Shown: positions 37,042 to 45,712 of the stretch, in pieces
Layout of the letters: the number at the start of each line of letters is the position of its first letter
How positions within the stretch are numbered: position 1 is the stretch's first letter
Assembly (NCBI RefSeq): GCF_030730865.1
Contig: NZ_JAVALZ010000001.1
Location: 1,550,001 to 1,614,000 of the forward strand
Source: Uliginosibacterium sp. 31-16
GTDB lineage: Bacteria; Pseudomonadota; Gammaproteobacteria; Burkholderiales; Rhodocyclaceae
DNA: 64,000 nt
Direction of reading: 5' to 3'
Position numbers and translations under genes: made by a program
Notes under the pieces: model-generated
What the model was told of the DNA's origin: nothing
Database searches by the model: none
Seen by the model: only the letters and a program-made list of their open reading frames with translations

Positions 37042-37983
37042 TCAGGCCTTCTTCTTTGCGCGCGGATGCGCGGCATCGTAGATTTTTGCGAGATGCTGGA
37101 AGTCGAGGTGGGTGTAAACCTGCGTGCTGCGGATGCTGGCGTGGCCAAGCAGTTCCTGTACTGCCCGCAGGTCGCCGGATGACTGCAGCATGTGCGAGGC
37201 GAAGCTGTGGCGCAGCATGTGTGGATGGACGTGCTGCGGCGCGCCTTTCTCTCGGGCCCAGCGGGCCAGCCGGGCCCGGATCATGCCCAGCGAGAGGCGA
37301 GCGCCGCGCTGACTGACGAAGAGTGCGACCTCATCAGGGGCTGCCAGCGTGGCACGCACTTCCAGCCAGCTTGTCAGGGCTTCCAGTGCCTTGCCGCCGA
37401 CCGGCACGCGGCGTGTCTTGCTGCGTTTGCCGAAGACCGTGACTTCGCCTTCCGCGATGCTGCAGGTGCCGGTCAGATCCAGTCCGCCAAGTTCGGCCAG
37501 ACGCAGGCCGGAGGAATAGAACAGCTCGAACATGGCGATGTCGCGCATCTCCAGAACATCCTCTGGCGTGGCATCAAGGAGTGCGCTGGCGGCATCCACT
37601 GAGAGCGCTTTAGGCAGCGGTTTGCCGGCCTTGGGGGGACGGATGCCGAGCACCGGATTGGCGGCAAGCTGACCACGCGCCAGCAGCCAGCGGAACAGCC
37701 CGCGCCAGCATGACAGGGTGCGCGCAATCGATCGCGCCTCCAGCCCGCCGGCATGCAGTTTGGCGACGAAGCGGCGGATGTCGGCCGGTTTGATCTCGGC
37801 CAGCATGCGACCGGAGCAGAGCGTCTGCAGCTTGCCCAGATCGCGCTGATAACTGGTCAGAGTATGCGGGCTGGCGCGGCGTTGCGTGCCGAGATAGGAC
37901 AGCCAGGCTTGCGCCTCTGGCGTGAGCGGATCCTGGTTGGCGGGAGCTGCTTGCCGGGTGGGGGGCGTGGAGGGTTTGGGCAT
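37042..37983 (-). CDS. xerC: Tyrosine recombinase XerC
   Basis: A 313-residue site-specific recombinase that, with XerD, resolves chromosome dimers at dif. The N-terminal SAM-like domain is WLSYLGTQRRASPHTLTSYQRDL. The catalytic domain contains LFYSSGLRLAELGGL (Arg I), HPHMLRHSFASHML (H-x-x-R), LLGHASIRSTQVYTHLDF (His and the nucleophilic Tyr). An N-terminal extension of about 20 residues (Pro/Thr-rich) precedes the domain. Third gene of dapF-DUF484-xerC, the classical proteobacterial order. Confidence 0.95.
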   Translation of the reverse strand: MPKPSTPPTRQAAPANQDPLTPEAQAWLSYLGTQRRASPHTLTSYQRDLGKLQTLCSGRMLAEIKPADIRRFVAKLHAGGLEARSIARTLSCWRGLFRWLLARGQLAANPVLGIRPPKAGKPLPKALSVDAASALLDATPEDVLEMRDIAMFELFYSSGLRLAELGGLDLTGTCSIAEGEVTVFGKRSKTRRVPVGGKALEALTSWLEVRATLAAPDEVALFVSQRGARLSLGMIRARLARWAREKGAPQHVHPHMLRHSFASHMLQSSGDLRAVQELLGHASIRSTQVYTHLDFQHLAKIYDAAHPRAKKKA

Positions 37984-38020
37984 CGTCGCGTCTTTTGTTT
38001 CCCCAGGGCCCGGCGCGGCC

Positions 38021-38674
38021 TTACCCGATTTGTTTCAACACTGCTGCGCCCACCAGATCGCCGATGCGCTCCACGTACATGGTGCCCATCTCGGGGAAGA
38101 AGCGTTGCGGGTCCTCCGAGCCGAGCGCGAGCATGCCGAAAATCTGTGCATCACGGCGCAGCGGGATCAGCGCGATGGATTCGAGGAAGGCGCCGTTCTC
38201 GCCGAACCAGCCGAGAATTTCGCCATGCGGTGCCGCCGGGCCACAGTAGGGCTGGCGCAGGTCGGCGGCGAAGAAACGCAGCTCTTCGCTGACCTCGATG
38301 AATTCCGGTACCGGGCGCTTGAGGATGCTGTTCCAGATGCGCAGCGCCACATGCGGCACCGCGAAGTCTTCCTGCAGGTGGTTGTACACCGCGAAGTTAA
38401 CCGCCTCGAAGCTTTCTGCCAGCAGCAGGGAGAGGGTCAGTCGATGGACCTTCTCGGCAATCACGTCATTCTCTTCGCCGAAGCTCACCAGCTCGGCCAG
38501 TTTGCCCTGCACCTGGGCCAGCTTTTCGCGCAGGGTCAGCAGCTGGCGCTCGGTCAGCGAGATGGCCTGTCCGTTCATGGGATGCGGCACGGTCAGTTGG
38601 TTGAGCAGATCCGGATGCTCGTCGAAGAACTCCGGGTGCGCCTGGAAGAAAGTGATGATGTCTTGTGCGTTCAT
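38021..38674 (-). CDS. DUF484 (GAF-like) family protein
   Basis: A 217-residue protein of the DUF484/YigA family. The start MNAQDIITFFQAHPEFFDEHPDLL and PHPMNGQAISLTERQ are the family's defining N-terminus, followed by a helical coiled coil and a GAF-like domain (AVPHVALRIWN, LIPLRRDAQIFGMLALGSEDPQRF). The role is unknown, but its position between dapF and xerC is conserved in beta- and gammaproteobacteria. Gaps are 37 bases on both sides, consistent with one operon. Confidence 0.92.
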   Translation of the reverse strand: MNAQDIITFFQAHPEFFDEHPDLLNQLTVPHPMNGQAISLTERQLLTLREKLAQVQGKLAELVSFGEENDVIAEKVHRLTLSLLLAESFEAVNFAVYNHLQEDFAVPHVALRIWNSILKRPVPEFIEVSEELRFFAADLRQPYCGPAAPHGEILGWFGENGAFLESIALIPLRRDAQIFGMLALGSEDPQRFFPEMGTMYVERIGDLVGAAVLKQIG

Positions 38675-38711
38675 GGTTTTGTCCGGGAAGTCGGGAGTGG
38701 GAGGTGGGGAG

Positions 38712-39548
38712 TCAGGCGCGTGCCTCGATCTCGCCCTCGAATACGCTGACCGCCGGGCCGGTCATCAGCACTGGTGTGCCGGGGCCGTTCCAGGCTATCG
38801 ACAATTCGCCGCCACGGGTTGCTACACGCACTGGCGAGACCAGCAACTGACGCTGGATGCCGGCTACCACGGCGGCACAGGCGCCGGTGCCGCAGGCCAG
38901 CGTTTCACCCGCGCCGCGCTCGAAGACGCGCAGGCGGATGCTGTGTTCATCCACCACCTGCATGAAACCGGCATTCACGCGCGCCGGGAAGCGCGGGTGA
39001 TGTTCGATGCGCGGGCCGAGCTGCTCGACCGGTGCGGTGTCGGCATCGGCGACCACCTGCACGGCGTGCGGGTTGCCCATCGACACGGCGGTGATCGCCA
39101 GCACCTGGCCGTCTACCTCCAGTGGCTGCACCACGGCATCGGACTCCGATACGAAGGGGATGCGCGCAGGGGTGAGTTCCGGCACGCCCATGTCCACCGT
39201 CACCAGCCCGTCATCATTCAGATGCGGTGCAATGATGCCGGACTTCGTTTCGACGCGGATTTCGGTCTTGGCGGTGAGCTGCTTGTCGACCACGAAGCGC
39301 ACGAAGCAGCGCGCACCATTGCCACACTGCTCAACTTCGCTGCCATCCGCATTGAAGATGCGGTAACGGAAATCCACGCCCGGCTGTGTTGCCCTCTCGA
39401 CGATCAGAAGCTGGTCGCAGCCGACGCCGAAACGCCGGTCGCCCAGCGCCCTGGCCAGTTCCGGAGTCATTGAAATGGCCTGATTGATTGCGTCGATCAC
39501 GACGAAATCATTGCCCAGACCGTGCATCTTGGTGAATTTGAGCTTCAT
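38712..39548 (-). CDS. dapF: Diaminopimelate epimerase
   Basis: A 278-residue, cofactor-independent racemase that converts LL- to meso-diaminopimelate for lysine and peptidoglycan. The two catalytic Cys are in [15 protein letters not shown] (about residue 75) and [12 protein letters not shown] (about 220). The start [16 protein letters not shown] is invariant and fixes the ATG at 39548. First gene of dapF-DUF484-xerC. The lysine-branch gene lysA lies elsewhere in this window, next to its regulator. Confidence 0.97.
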   Translation of the reverse strand: MKLKFTKMHGLGNDFVVIDAINQAISMTPELARALGDRRFGVGCDQLLIVERATQPGVDFRYRIFNADGSEVEQCGNGARCFVRFVVDKQLTAKTEIRVETKSGIIAPHLNDDGLVTVDMGVPELTPARIPFVSESDAVVQPLEVDGQVLAITAVSMGNPHAVQVVADADTAPVEQLGPRIEHHPRFPARVNAGFMQVVDEHSIRLRVFERGAGETLACGTGACAAVVAGIQRQLLVSPVRVATRGGELSIAWNGPGTPVLMTGPAVSVFEGEIEARA

Positions 39549-39658
39549 GGCGGGAGTATATCGCCGCATGTGGCGGCGGTGCTGAGTACGGCAGCGCGAG
39601 TGCCGGGTGAATGCCGGCGTTTCATGGGCAAGGTGCAGGCCCGATCTGTGGAGGGGGT

Positions 39659-39688
39659 GGAGAGGCGTATCTGGCGGGCTTCTTCAGG
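39659..39688. terminator. Hairpin of the dispersed CCGC-TTCT-GGCGG family
   Basis: GGAGAGGCGTATCTGGCGGG then CTTCTTCAGG lies in the 236-base gap between dapF and the acyltransferase gene. It is a variant of the family at 13609 and 51164. The rest of the gap holds no recognised feature apart from the dapF promoter, which must lie near 39560-39650. Confidence 0.4.
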
Positions 39689-39784
39689 AATGGGGACTGA
39701 AGAGCCTTGTCCTGCGTGGGTTTTGAGGTGGGCTTGCCGGAAATCCTTGTCAGTAGGGGTTTTCCGGCCATCACTCCACAGACC

Positions 39785-40654
39785 TCAGTAAAGCTTCGGC
39801 TCGCCCGGCGGGCGGGTCTTGAAGCGTTTGTGCACCCAGTAATACTGCTCGGGCGCCTTGCGGACTTCGCTTTCGATGAAGGCGTTCATGCGGGCCGTGT
39901 CGGCGTCCGGGTCGTCGCTGGGGAAATTTTCCCAAACTTCGCCAAATTCGCAGACATAGCCCTGTGCATCCGGCTTGGCAAGGATGATCAGCGGGATTAC
40001 CGCAGCTTTGGCGAGTTTCGCGATGCGTGGCAGGCCCGGCACGGTGGCGGTCTGAACGCCGAAGAAGGGTACGAAGATCGAGTCGCGCGGACCCAGATCC
40101 ATGTCCGGCAGGTAGTACAGCGGGCGACCCGTCTTGAGCGCCTTGACCGCGCCGCGAATGCCTTCCTGGCGCGACAGCAGGTGCTGGTTGCCAAAGCGGG
40201 TGCGGCCGTGGAGCAGCATTTTTTCCAGCAGCTTGTTGTTCTGCGCGGAATACACGCTGACGCAGTCGACCTCCATGGCCAGGCGATTGCCGACATCCAG
40301 ATTGGTGAAATGCGGGATCAGCACGATGACGGCGCGGCCCTCGCGCTGCAGGGCCTGCAGTTTCTCCAGCCCGCGCAGCTCGACATTGCGCCGGATGCGC
40401 GCCTCGGAGGCCCACCAGACCATGCCGCGTTCAAGGAAGGAACGGGTGACGGCGACGACATTGCGGCGGGCCAGCTTGCGTCGCTCCGTTTCGGAGAGCT
40501 CCGGAAAGCACAGGCGCAGATTTGTCAGCACCACCCGGCGGCGCGGAGCCACCAGCACGTACAGCAGATGGCCGAGCAGCCAGCCGAAGGCGGCTTGCAC
40601 GCGCAAGGGCAGCCAGTGGAAGAGCCACAGGAAAGCGAGAAAAATGCGGGTCAT
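39785..40654 (-). CDS. Lysophospholipid/lipid A acyltransferase (LpxL/HtrB family)
   Basis: A 289-residue inner-membrane acyltransferase that adds secondary acyl chains to the lipid A precursor or to related lipids. The N-terminal membrane anchor is IFLAFLWLFHWLPLRVQAAFG. The H-x4-D catalytic motif is IPHFTNLDVG (about residue 114), followed by RQEGIRGAVKALKTGRPLYYLPDMDLG and FVPFFGVQTATVPGLPRIAK. The start overlaps the end of the upstream paralogue by 4 bases (ATGA), so the pair is translationally coupled. Confidence 0.9.
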   Translation of the reverse strand: MTRIFLAFLWLFHWLPLRVQAAFGWLLGHLLYVLVAPRRRVVLTNLRLCFPELSETERRKLARRNVVAVTRSFLERGMVWWASEARIRRNVELRGLEKLQALQREGRAVIVLIPHFTNLDVGNRLAMEVDCVSVYSAQNNKLLEKMLLHGRTRFGNQHLLSRQEGIRGAVKALKTGRPLYYLPDMDLGPRDSIFVPFFGVQTATVPGLPRIAKLAKAAVIPLIILAKPDAQGYVCEFGEVWENFPSDDPDADTARMNAFIESEVRKAPEQYYWVHKRFKTRPPGEPKLY

Positions 40655-41535
40655 GTGTTTTCGGTGGATTCAGCGGGTGGCGGGTTGGCACCCGCCGGGA
40701 CTTTGTAACGGTTGTAGCCCCACAGATACTGCGTGGGGCATTGGCGGATCAGGTGTTCAACCTCGCGATTGATGGCGTGAGCACGCTCTTCGAGCGAGCC
40801 TTCAATCGGCATCTGCGGCGCCATGATATGCAGGCGCCAGCCTTTGCCGGTGATGCGTTCGCCCCAGAAGAGCAGCACACGGGTGTTCTTCACTTCCGAC
40901 AGGCGCGCCGCCAGGGTCATGGTGTAGGCCGGCTTGCCGAAGAACGGCACCCACAGACCTTCGCCTTTGCCGGGTGCCTGATCCGGCAGCAGGCCGGTGG
41001 CGATGCCTTGGCGCAGCCCCTTGATGATGCTGCGCACGCCTGCCAGATCGGCCGTGGCCAGCGAGAGCTGCCCGCGCGCGCGGCCGGCGCGCAGGATCGG
41101 TTCGACACCGGCTTGTTTGGGCGGGCGGTACAGCACAGTCATGGGGAGATGAGTGCCGAAGTACAGCGAGGCGATTTCAAAGCAGCCCATGTGCGGGGTT
41201 AGCGCGATGACGGTGACGCCCTCTGCGCGCAGCGTTTCAACCAGATCCCAGCCGATGACTTCGACGAGGTGCCCCATGACCTCCGCGACTGGGCGCTGCC
41301 ATACAAAGGGCAGTTCCAGCATCATGCGGCCGGTTTCGCGAGCGTTTGCATGCAGCTCCGCGGTGGTGGGCTGGCGCCCCAGTCCGCGCGCCAGATTTTC
41401 CAGCAGACGCCGCCGGTAGCTGCCGGACAGCCAGAAAGTGGCCAGTCCGGCCAAGCCTCCCAGCCGGTGCAGGGTGGGGAGGGAGCAGCGCCCCAGGAGG
41501 CGAAACAACGGCGGGAGCAATGAGTTCAGAGACAC
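40651..41535 (-). CDS. Lysophospholipid/lipid A acyltransferase (LpxL/HtrB family)
   Basis: A 294-residue paralogue of the downstream gene. Here the catalytic motif has Glu instead of Asp: TPHMGCFEIAS (H-x4-E), followed by GVRSIIKGLRQGIATGLLPDQ and WVPFFGKPAYTMTLAARL. Both H-x4-D and H-x4-E forms occur in the LpxL/LpxM superfamily. Two tandem copies probably add different secondary acyl chains to lipid A. Divergent from metK; the -35/-10 and riboswitch-like leader of metK lie in the 203-base gap. Confidence 0.9.
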   Translation of the reverse strand: MSLNSLLPPLFRLLGRCSLPTLHRLGGLAGLATFWLSGSYRRRLLENLARGLGRQPTTAELHANARETGRMMLELPFVWQRPVAEVMGHLVEVIGWDLVETLRAEGVTVIALTPHMGCFEIASLYFGTHLPMTVLYRPPKQAGVEPILRAGRARGQLSLATADLAGVRSIIKGLRQGIATGLLPDQAPGKGEGLWVPFFGKPAYTMTLAARLSEVKNTRVLLFWGERITGKGWRLHIMAPQMPIEGSLEERAHAINREVEHLIRQCPTQYLWGYNRYKVPAGANPPPAESTENT

Positions 41536-41561
41536 GGACGGGCAGTGCGGGCGATAGACGC

Positions 41562-41589
41562 TTGCATTATAAGGGCGGCTACCTATAAT
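41562..41589 (+). promoter_or_regulatory. Sigma-70 promoter of metK
   Basis: TTGCAT and a perfect TATAAT are 16 bases apart. Transcription should start near 41595-41597, exactly at the 5' arm of the pseudoknot described next, leaving a leader of about 143 bases before the metK ATG. Confidence 0.8.
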
Positions 41590-41595
41590 CCCCGA

Positions 41596-41664
41596 ACCGC
41601 CGAGTTAAAGACAACTTGCAGGGCGGTGGCAGGGCGCAGGCCGTGCCGGCAAATTCTGCTAAAG
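41596..41664 (+). ncRNA. Candidate SAM-II-like riboswitch in the metK leader
   Basis: The leader can fold as an H-type pseudoknot of the SAM-II plan. P1 is ACCGCC (41596-41601) with GGCGGT (41622-41627). The loop between reads GAGTTAAAGACAACTTGCAG, close to the SAM-II loop (GAUUUAA...UUGCA). Its last four bases GCAG (41618-41621), directly before the P1 3' arm as in SAM-II, pair with CTGC (41656-41659), which begins the conserved-looking GCTAAAG (41658-41664); SAM-II has UGUAGCUAAA here. The linker holds an extra hairpin (GGCA/TGCC, about 41628-41646). An intrinsic terminator follows. metK makes SAM, so feedback by SAM is logical. The assignment is from memory of the consensus and needs a covariance-model search. 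Confidence 0.6.
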
Positions 41665-41677
41665 CGTCGACCACTCG

Positions 41678-41726
41678 AAACCCCGGAGTCGGCCGCGCCG
41701 ACGAATATCCGGGGTTTTTGATTTTG
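41678..41726 (+). terminator. Terminator/attenuator hairpin in front of metK
   Basis: AAACCCCGGA (41678-41687) pairs with TCCGGGGTTT (41708-41717). A nested GTCGGC-CGC-GCCGAC helix (41688-41702) and a GAATA bulge lie inside, and TTGATTTTG follows. It ends 13 bases before the metK ATG, so it sits in the leader, downstream of the promoter, and fits an attenuator. A possible antiterminator pairing is CGTCG (about 41665-41669) with CGACG (41699-41703). Ribosome-binding bases GTGGAG lie just after it. Confidence 0.8.
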
Positions 41727-41738
41727 TGGAGTGCCAAC

Positions 41739-42902
41739 ATGGCCAATGATTACCTCTTCACTTCCGAATCCGTTTCGGAAGGTCATCCGGACAAGGTCGC
41801 TGACCAGATTTCCGATGCGATCCTCGACGCAATCTTCGCGCAGGATCCCCGCTCCCGCGTGGCCGCCGAGACCCTCTGCAACACAGGTCTGGTGGTGCTG
41901 GCCGGTGAAATCACTACCAACGCCCATGTGGATTACATCCAGGTCGCCCGCGACACGATCCGCCGCATCGGCTACGACAACACCGAGTACGGTATCGACT
42001 ACAAGGGCTGCGCGGTCATGGTCTGCTACGACAAGCAGTCCAACGACATCGCCCAGGGCGTCGACCATGCCAATGACGACTACCTGAACCAGGGCGCTGG
42101 TGACCAGGGCCTGATGTTCGGCTATGCCTGCGACGAAACGCCCGAGCTGATGCCGGCGCCGATCTACTACGCCCACCGGCTGATGCAGCGTCAGGCCGAG
42201 CTGCGCAAGGACGGTCGTCTGTCCTGGCTGCGCCCGGATGCGAAGAGCCAGGTGACCTTCCGCTATGTGGATGGCAAGCCGGTCGAGATCGACACCGTCG
42301 TGGTGTCCACCCAGCACGCGCCGGATGTGTCGCAGGAAACCATCCGCGAAGCCGTGATCGAGGACATCATCAAGGCCACCATTCCGGCGGCCCTGCTGAA
42401 GAATCCGACCTACTTCGTGAACCCGACTGGCCGTTTCGTCATCGGTGGCCCGCAAGGCGACTGCGGCCTGACCGGTCGCAAGATCATCGTCGACACCTAC
42501 GGCGGCGCTTGCCCGCACGGCGGCGGCGCATTCTCCGGCAAGGATCCGTCCAAGGTTGACCGTTCGGCCGCTTACGCCGCCCGCTATGTGGCCAAGAATG
42601 TGGTGGCGGCTGGCCTGGCGCGCGAGTGCCAGGTGCAGGTCGCCTACGCCATCGGCGTGGCCAAGCCGATGAACGTGACCGTGTTCACTAACGGTACCGG
42701 CGTGATCGCCGACGAGAAGATTGCTTCGCTGGTGGCCGAGCATTTCGATCTGCGTCCGAAGGGCATCGTGCAGATGCTCGACCTGCTGCGTCCGATCTAT
42801 CAGAAGACGGCGGCGTATGGTCACTTCGGTCGTACCGAACCGGAATTCACCTGGGAGTCGACCGACAAGGCTGCGGCGCTGCGCGCGGCGGCCGGGCTGT
42901 AA
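41739..42902 (+). CDS. metK: S-adenosylmethionine synthetase
   Basis: A 387-residue enzyme making SAM from methionine and ATP in the cytoplasm. Signature blocks are [20 protein letters not shown] (ATP-binding), [29 protein letters not shown] and [19 protein letters not shown]. The length is typical (383-390). The ATG at 41739 begins [12 protein letters not shown], preceded by GTGGAG. Here ahcY, often next to metK in betaproteobacteria, is absent. The leader carries a riboswitch-like pseudoknot and terminator; a second terminator follows the gene. Confidence 0.98.
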   Translation: MANDYLFTSESVSEGHPDKVADQISDAILDAIFAQDPRSRVAAETLCNTGLVVLAGEITTNAHVDYIQVARDTIRRIGYDNTEYGIDYKGCAVMVCYDKQSNDIAQGVDHANDDYLNQGAGDQGLMFGYACDETPELMPAPIYYAHRLMQRQAELRKDGRLSWLRPDAKSQVTFRYVDGKPVEIDTVVVSTQHAPDVSQETIREAVIEDIIKATIPAALLKNPTYFVNPTGRFVIGGPQGDCGLTGRKIIVDTYGGACPHGGGAFSGKDPSKVDRSAAYAARYVAKNVVAAGLARECQVQVAYAIGVAKPMNVTVFTNGTGVIADEKIASLVAEHFDLRPKGIVQMLDLLRPIYQKTAAYGHFGRTEPEFTWESTDKAAALRAAAGL

Positions 42903-42924
42903 TCAGGCCGTCAGCAGGTAACAG

Positions 42925-42956
42925 AAAAAGGGTCGCGCAAGCGGCCCTTTTTTTTG
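42925..42956 (+). terminator. Rho-independent terminator of metK
   Basis: AAAAAGGG(T)CGC-GCAA-GCG(G)CCCTTTTT with eight or more T residues; a strong bidirectional-looking stem with a GCAA tetraloop, 22 bases after the stop. Confidence 0.93.
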
Positions 42957-43186
42957 TTGCTGAAGAGGCCCGCAGGTACCGGCTTTGCGGCAGGCTTGCC
43001 AAATAGACCAACGCCTCCTTGTTGTGCGTGCTGGTCTGTCGGTGCTGCTGTGCAGCAGGGTTGTCGCCAGATTTCCCTGATTGCTGCTTTGCCAAGGCTG
43101 TGTGACCATTCAGAAAGACGGGGTACATGCCGTCTACGTAGTGAGTCGAATCTGCTGCATTCCCGATCATTGACCTGGGTTCCCGT

Positions 43187-45421
43187 GTGACAGCTCAACA
43201 CGATCTGCAACTGGACGAGCCCTTCCTGTTTGCCGAGGAAGGTCCCGCACATCCTGATGACGCCGCGTCAGTGCTGCACTGGCGCTGTCTGATCGTGGAT
43301 GACGACGAGGGTGTTCACCAATCCATGGTTTTTGCCATGAACAACCTCATGGTTGAAGGGGGGCGCATCGAATGGCTGCATGCGTATTCGGCACGTGAGG
43401 CGCGCGAATTGCTGGCGCGTGAGCGCGATGTAGCCCTGATCGTGCTGGATGTGGTGATGGAGCATGAGCAGGCTGGTCTGGACTTGGTGCGAGCCATCAG
43501 GGTGGATCTCGGTCTGGCCGATACCCGCATCATCCTGCATACAGGGCAGCCCGGATTCGCTCCGGAAATCGCCGCGATCCGCGATTACGACATCAACGAT
43601 TACCGTACCAAGTCCGAGCTGACGCGCAACCACATCTACACCTGCCTGGCCTCGGCAATCCGGACCTATCGGCAGATCCGCAGCATCGAGGCCAGCCGCC
43701 AGCAATTGCGCCGGATCATTCAGGCCGGCAATGTGCTGATGAGTCAGGCTGACGAGGCCACCTTTGCGCAAGGCGCACTGGAGCTGTTTTCCGGCTTGCT
43801 GCAGATCGAGAGCAGCGGTCTGACCCTGCTGCACCATCCGGGCTCCAGCATTGCAGAATTGCAGGTGGTCTCTGCAAGCGGCGAATGGCGCGCCCGGACC
43901 GGACAGGCACTGACAAGTCTGGGCGAGGATATCCGCAATTGCTGTCTGCGCAGCCTTGAGAGCCGTCAGGCCGAATGGGGGGCGACAGGCGTGGCCCTGA
44001 GCATTCCGGGGCGGGATGGCGGCATGCTGGTTTTATATCTGGACGCGCTTCCCCAGGCGCGTCGCCTGGTGGACGACAGTGTGCTGGAAATCTTTGTCGC
44101 GCATTTTTCGGCCTGTCTCAATAACCGTCTGTTGCTGGGGCGCCTGCACCACGATGCCTTCTTCGACCGTCTGCTGGGCTTGCCTAACCGGCGCTGCCTG
44201 AACGAACTGGTTGAAGCGCACTATGCTGATGGGACTCAGGCGCAAATGACCCTGGCCCTGATCGACATCGACCGTTTTGGTGAGATCAACGAAGCGCTCG
44301 GACAGACTTTCGGTGATGCATTGCTGCAGGCCATGGCAGGGCGTCTGGAAGCGAGCGTGCAGCGCAAGGCCATGCTGGCGCGCTTGTCCGCAGACATCTT
44401 CGCGGTGTTTGGTCCAAGCGACTGGGTCACGCCAGAACAACTGCTGCCCCTGTTTGCCACGCCGCTTTCGGTGCTGGACCAGGAAACCATGGTGTCGGTC
44501 ACGATCGGCCTGACGCGCCTGGTCGAAGTCGAGGCCAGTGATGGGGCTGCGGCGCTGGAGGCCGCGTTTCAGGCTTTGCGTACTGCCAAGACGACCCAGC
44601 GTGGTCAGTTGGCCTGGTATTCGCCGGATCTGTCACGACAGACTCATGAGCGCGTTAATCTGCTCAACGGTTTGCGGATGGCGCTGCGTTCGGCAGGCTT
44701 GTTTGTCGTGTACCAGCCGCAGATCGCGCTGGGTGATCGCCGCCTGATCGGTCTGGAGGCACTGGTGCGCTGGCGTACCGAGAGTGGCGAGCCGATCGGG
44801 CCGGACCGTTTCATTCCGGTGGCCGAGCAATCCGGGCTGATCCGCGAAATCGGTTTCTTCGTGCTGCGTGAAGCCTGCGGAGTTCTCGCCAGCTTGCATC
44901 GCGAGGGAGATGCCCGTCTGCGCATGGCGGTCAATGTTTCGGCCATCCAGTTCCGCCATCCAGCGTTCCTGCAGGAGCTCAAATGCATCATTGCCGATTC
45001 GGGAATCGATGCCCGTTGTCTGGAACTCGAAATCACCGAATCGATTGCGATGGAAGATACGGTCTACGTCCGCGAGACGCTTGATGCACTGCACGCAATG
45101 GGGATTCAGTTGGCCATCGATGATTTCGGTACGGGCTACTCTTCGCTGGCCCAGCTCAAGGGGCTGGCGGTGGATCGGCTGAAGATCGACAAGGCCTTTG
45201 TCCGCGATCTGAATGAGGCCGACGCGGATGCCAGCATTGCCGGGGTGGTGATCCAGCTGGGGCGGCGCCTGGGCAAGGAGGTGATTGCCGAGGGCGTGGA
45301 AACCGAAGATCAGGCCATGCTGCTCGGTCGCATGGGGTGCCCCGAGGCGCAAGGCTATCTCTTCGGGCGACCGATGCCGCTGGATGAACTGCGCGCCTGG
45401 ATCGGTCGGCAGCCCGCCTGA
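43187..45421 (+). CDS. Response regulator with DUF3369, degenerate GGDEF and EAL domains
   Basis: A 744-residue cytoplasmic signalling protein. The receiver domain (about 30-155) has the phospho-acceptor Asp-88 in LIVLDVVM. A GAF-like DUF3369 region follows (about 160-300). The GGDEF-type domain (about 315-475) has lost its active site: RLSADIFAVF (Ser-401 to Phe-405) replaces R-x-GGDEF, so no cyclase activity is expected. The EAL domain (about 500-740) is intact: EALVRW (Glu-524), NVSAIQF, ELEITES, IDDFGTGYSS, KIDKAFV and EGVETEDQ. It should hydrolyse cyclic di-GMP under control of phosphorylation. The start is GTG at 43187. The hybrid kinase downstream is a plausible partner. Confidence 0.92.
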   Translation: MTAQHDLQLDEPFLFAEEGPAHPDDAASVLHWRCLIVDDDEGVHQSMVFAMNNLMVEGGRIEWLHAYSAREARELLARERDVALIVLDVVMEHEQAGLDLVRAIRVDLGLADTRIILHTGQPGFAPEIAAIRDYDINDYRTKSELTRNHIYTCLASAIRTYRQIRSIEASRQQLRRIIQAGNVLMSQADEATFAQGALELFSGLLQIESSGLTLLHHPGSSIAELQVVSASGEWRARTGQALTSLGEDIRNCCLRSLESRQAEWGATGVALSIPGRDGGMLVLYLDALPQARRLVDDSVLEIFVAHFSACLNNRLLLGRLHHDAFFDRLLGLPNRRCLNELVEAHYADGTQAQMTLALIDIDRFGEINEALGQTFGDALLQAMAGRLEASVQRKAMLARLSADIFAVFGPSDWVTPEQLLPLFATPLSVLDQETMVSVTIGLTRLVEVEASDGAAALEAAFQALRTAKTTQRGQLAWYSPDLSRQTHERVNLLNGLRMALRSAGLFVVYQPQIALGDRRLIGLEALVRWRTESGEPIGPDRFIPVAEQSGLIREIGFFVLREACGVLASLHREGDARLRMAVNVSAIQFRHPAFLQELKCIIADSGIDARCLELEITESIAMEDTVYVRETLDALHAMGIQLAIDDFGTGYSSLAQLKGLAVDRLKIDKAFVRDLNEADADASIAGVVIQLGRRLGKEVIAEGVETEDQAMLLGRMGCPEAQGYLFGRPMPLDELRAWIGRQPA

Positions 45422-45712
45422 TTGCGGTGTCGTGCCACGCAGCTTTCCCGGCGGGAGCCGTGTTGCCGGACTATCCTGAAGCGGACTCCGGCGGGAGAGA
45501 AGGCCTATGTCGCAGTGCGGGAGACTTTGCTACACAGGTGCTGACTGAAGTGTCGCATCATCTGTAGCGGAGATTCGTTCGTGGCGGGCTGCAACATCAA
45601 GCCGCTACGTGCATCGCGCAATTCCCCGATGCTGGCGAAACGGCGCTGGAAAAGCAGCAATAGCAGATTGCGTGCCGGACATCCGGCACGGGCCTCACGC
45701 ATGGGAGAAACG

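Noticed and set aside
41596-41738. SAH riboswitch or other known leader upstream of metK
   Set aside because: The GAGGAGCGCUGC-type core of the SAH riboswitch is absent; the pseudoknot and GCTAAAG fit the SAM-II plan better.
45671-45691. GTGCCGGACATCCGGCAC palindrome as a terminator of the EAL regulator
   Set aside because: It lies over 250 bases after that gene, lacks a T-run, and is only 20-40 bases before the kinase start; more likely a chance or weak leader hairpin.
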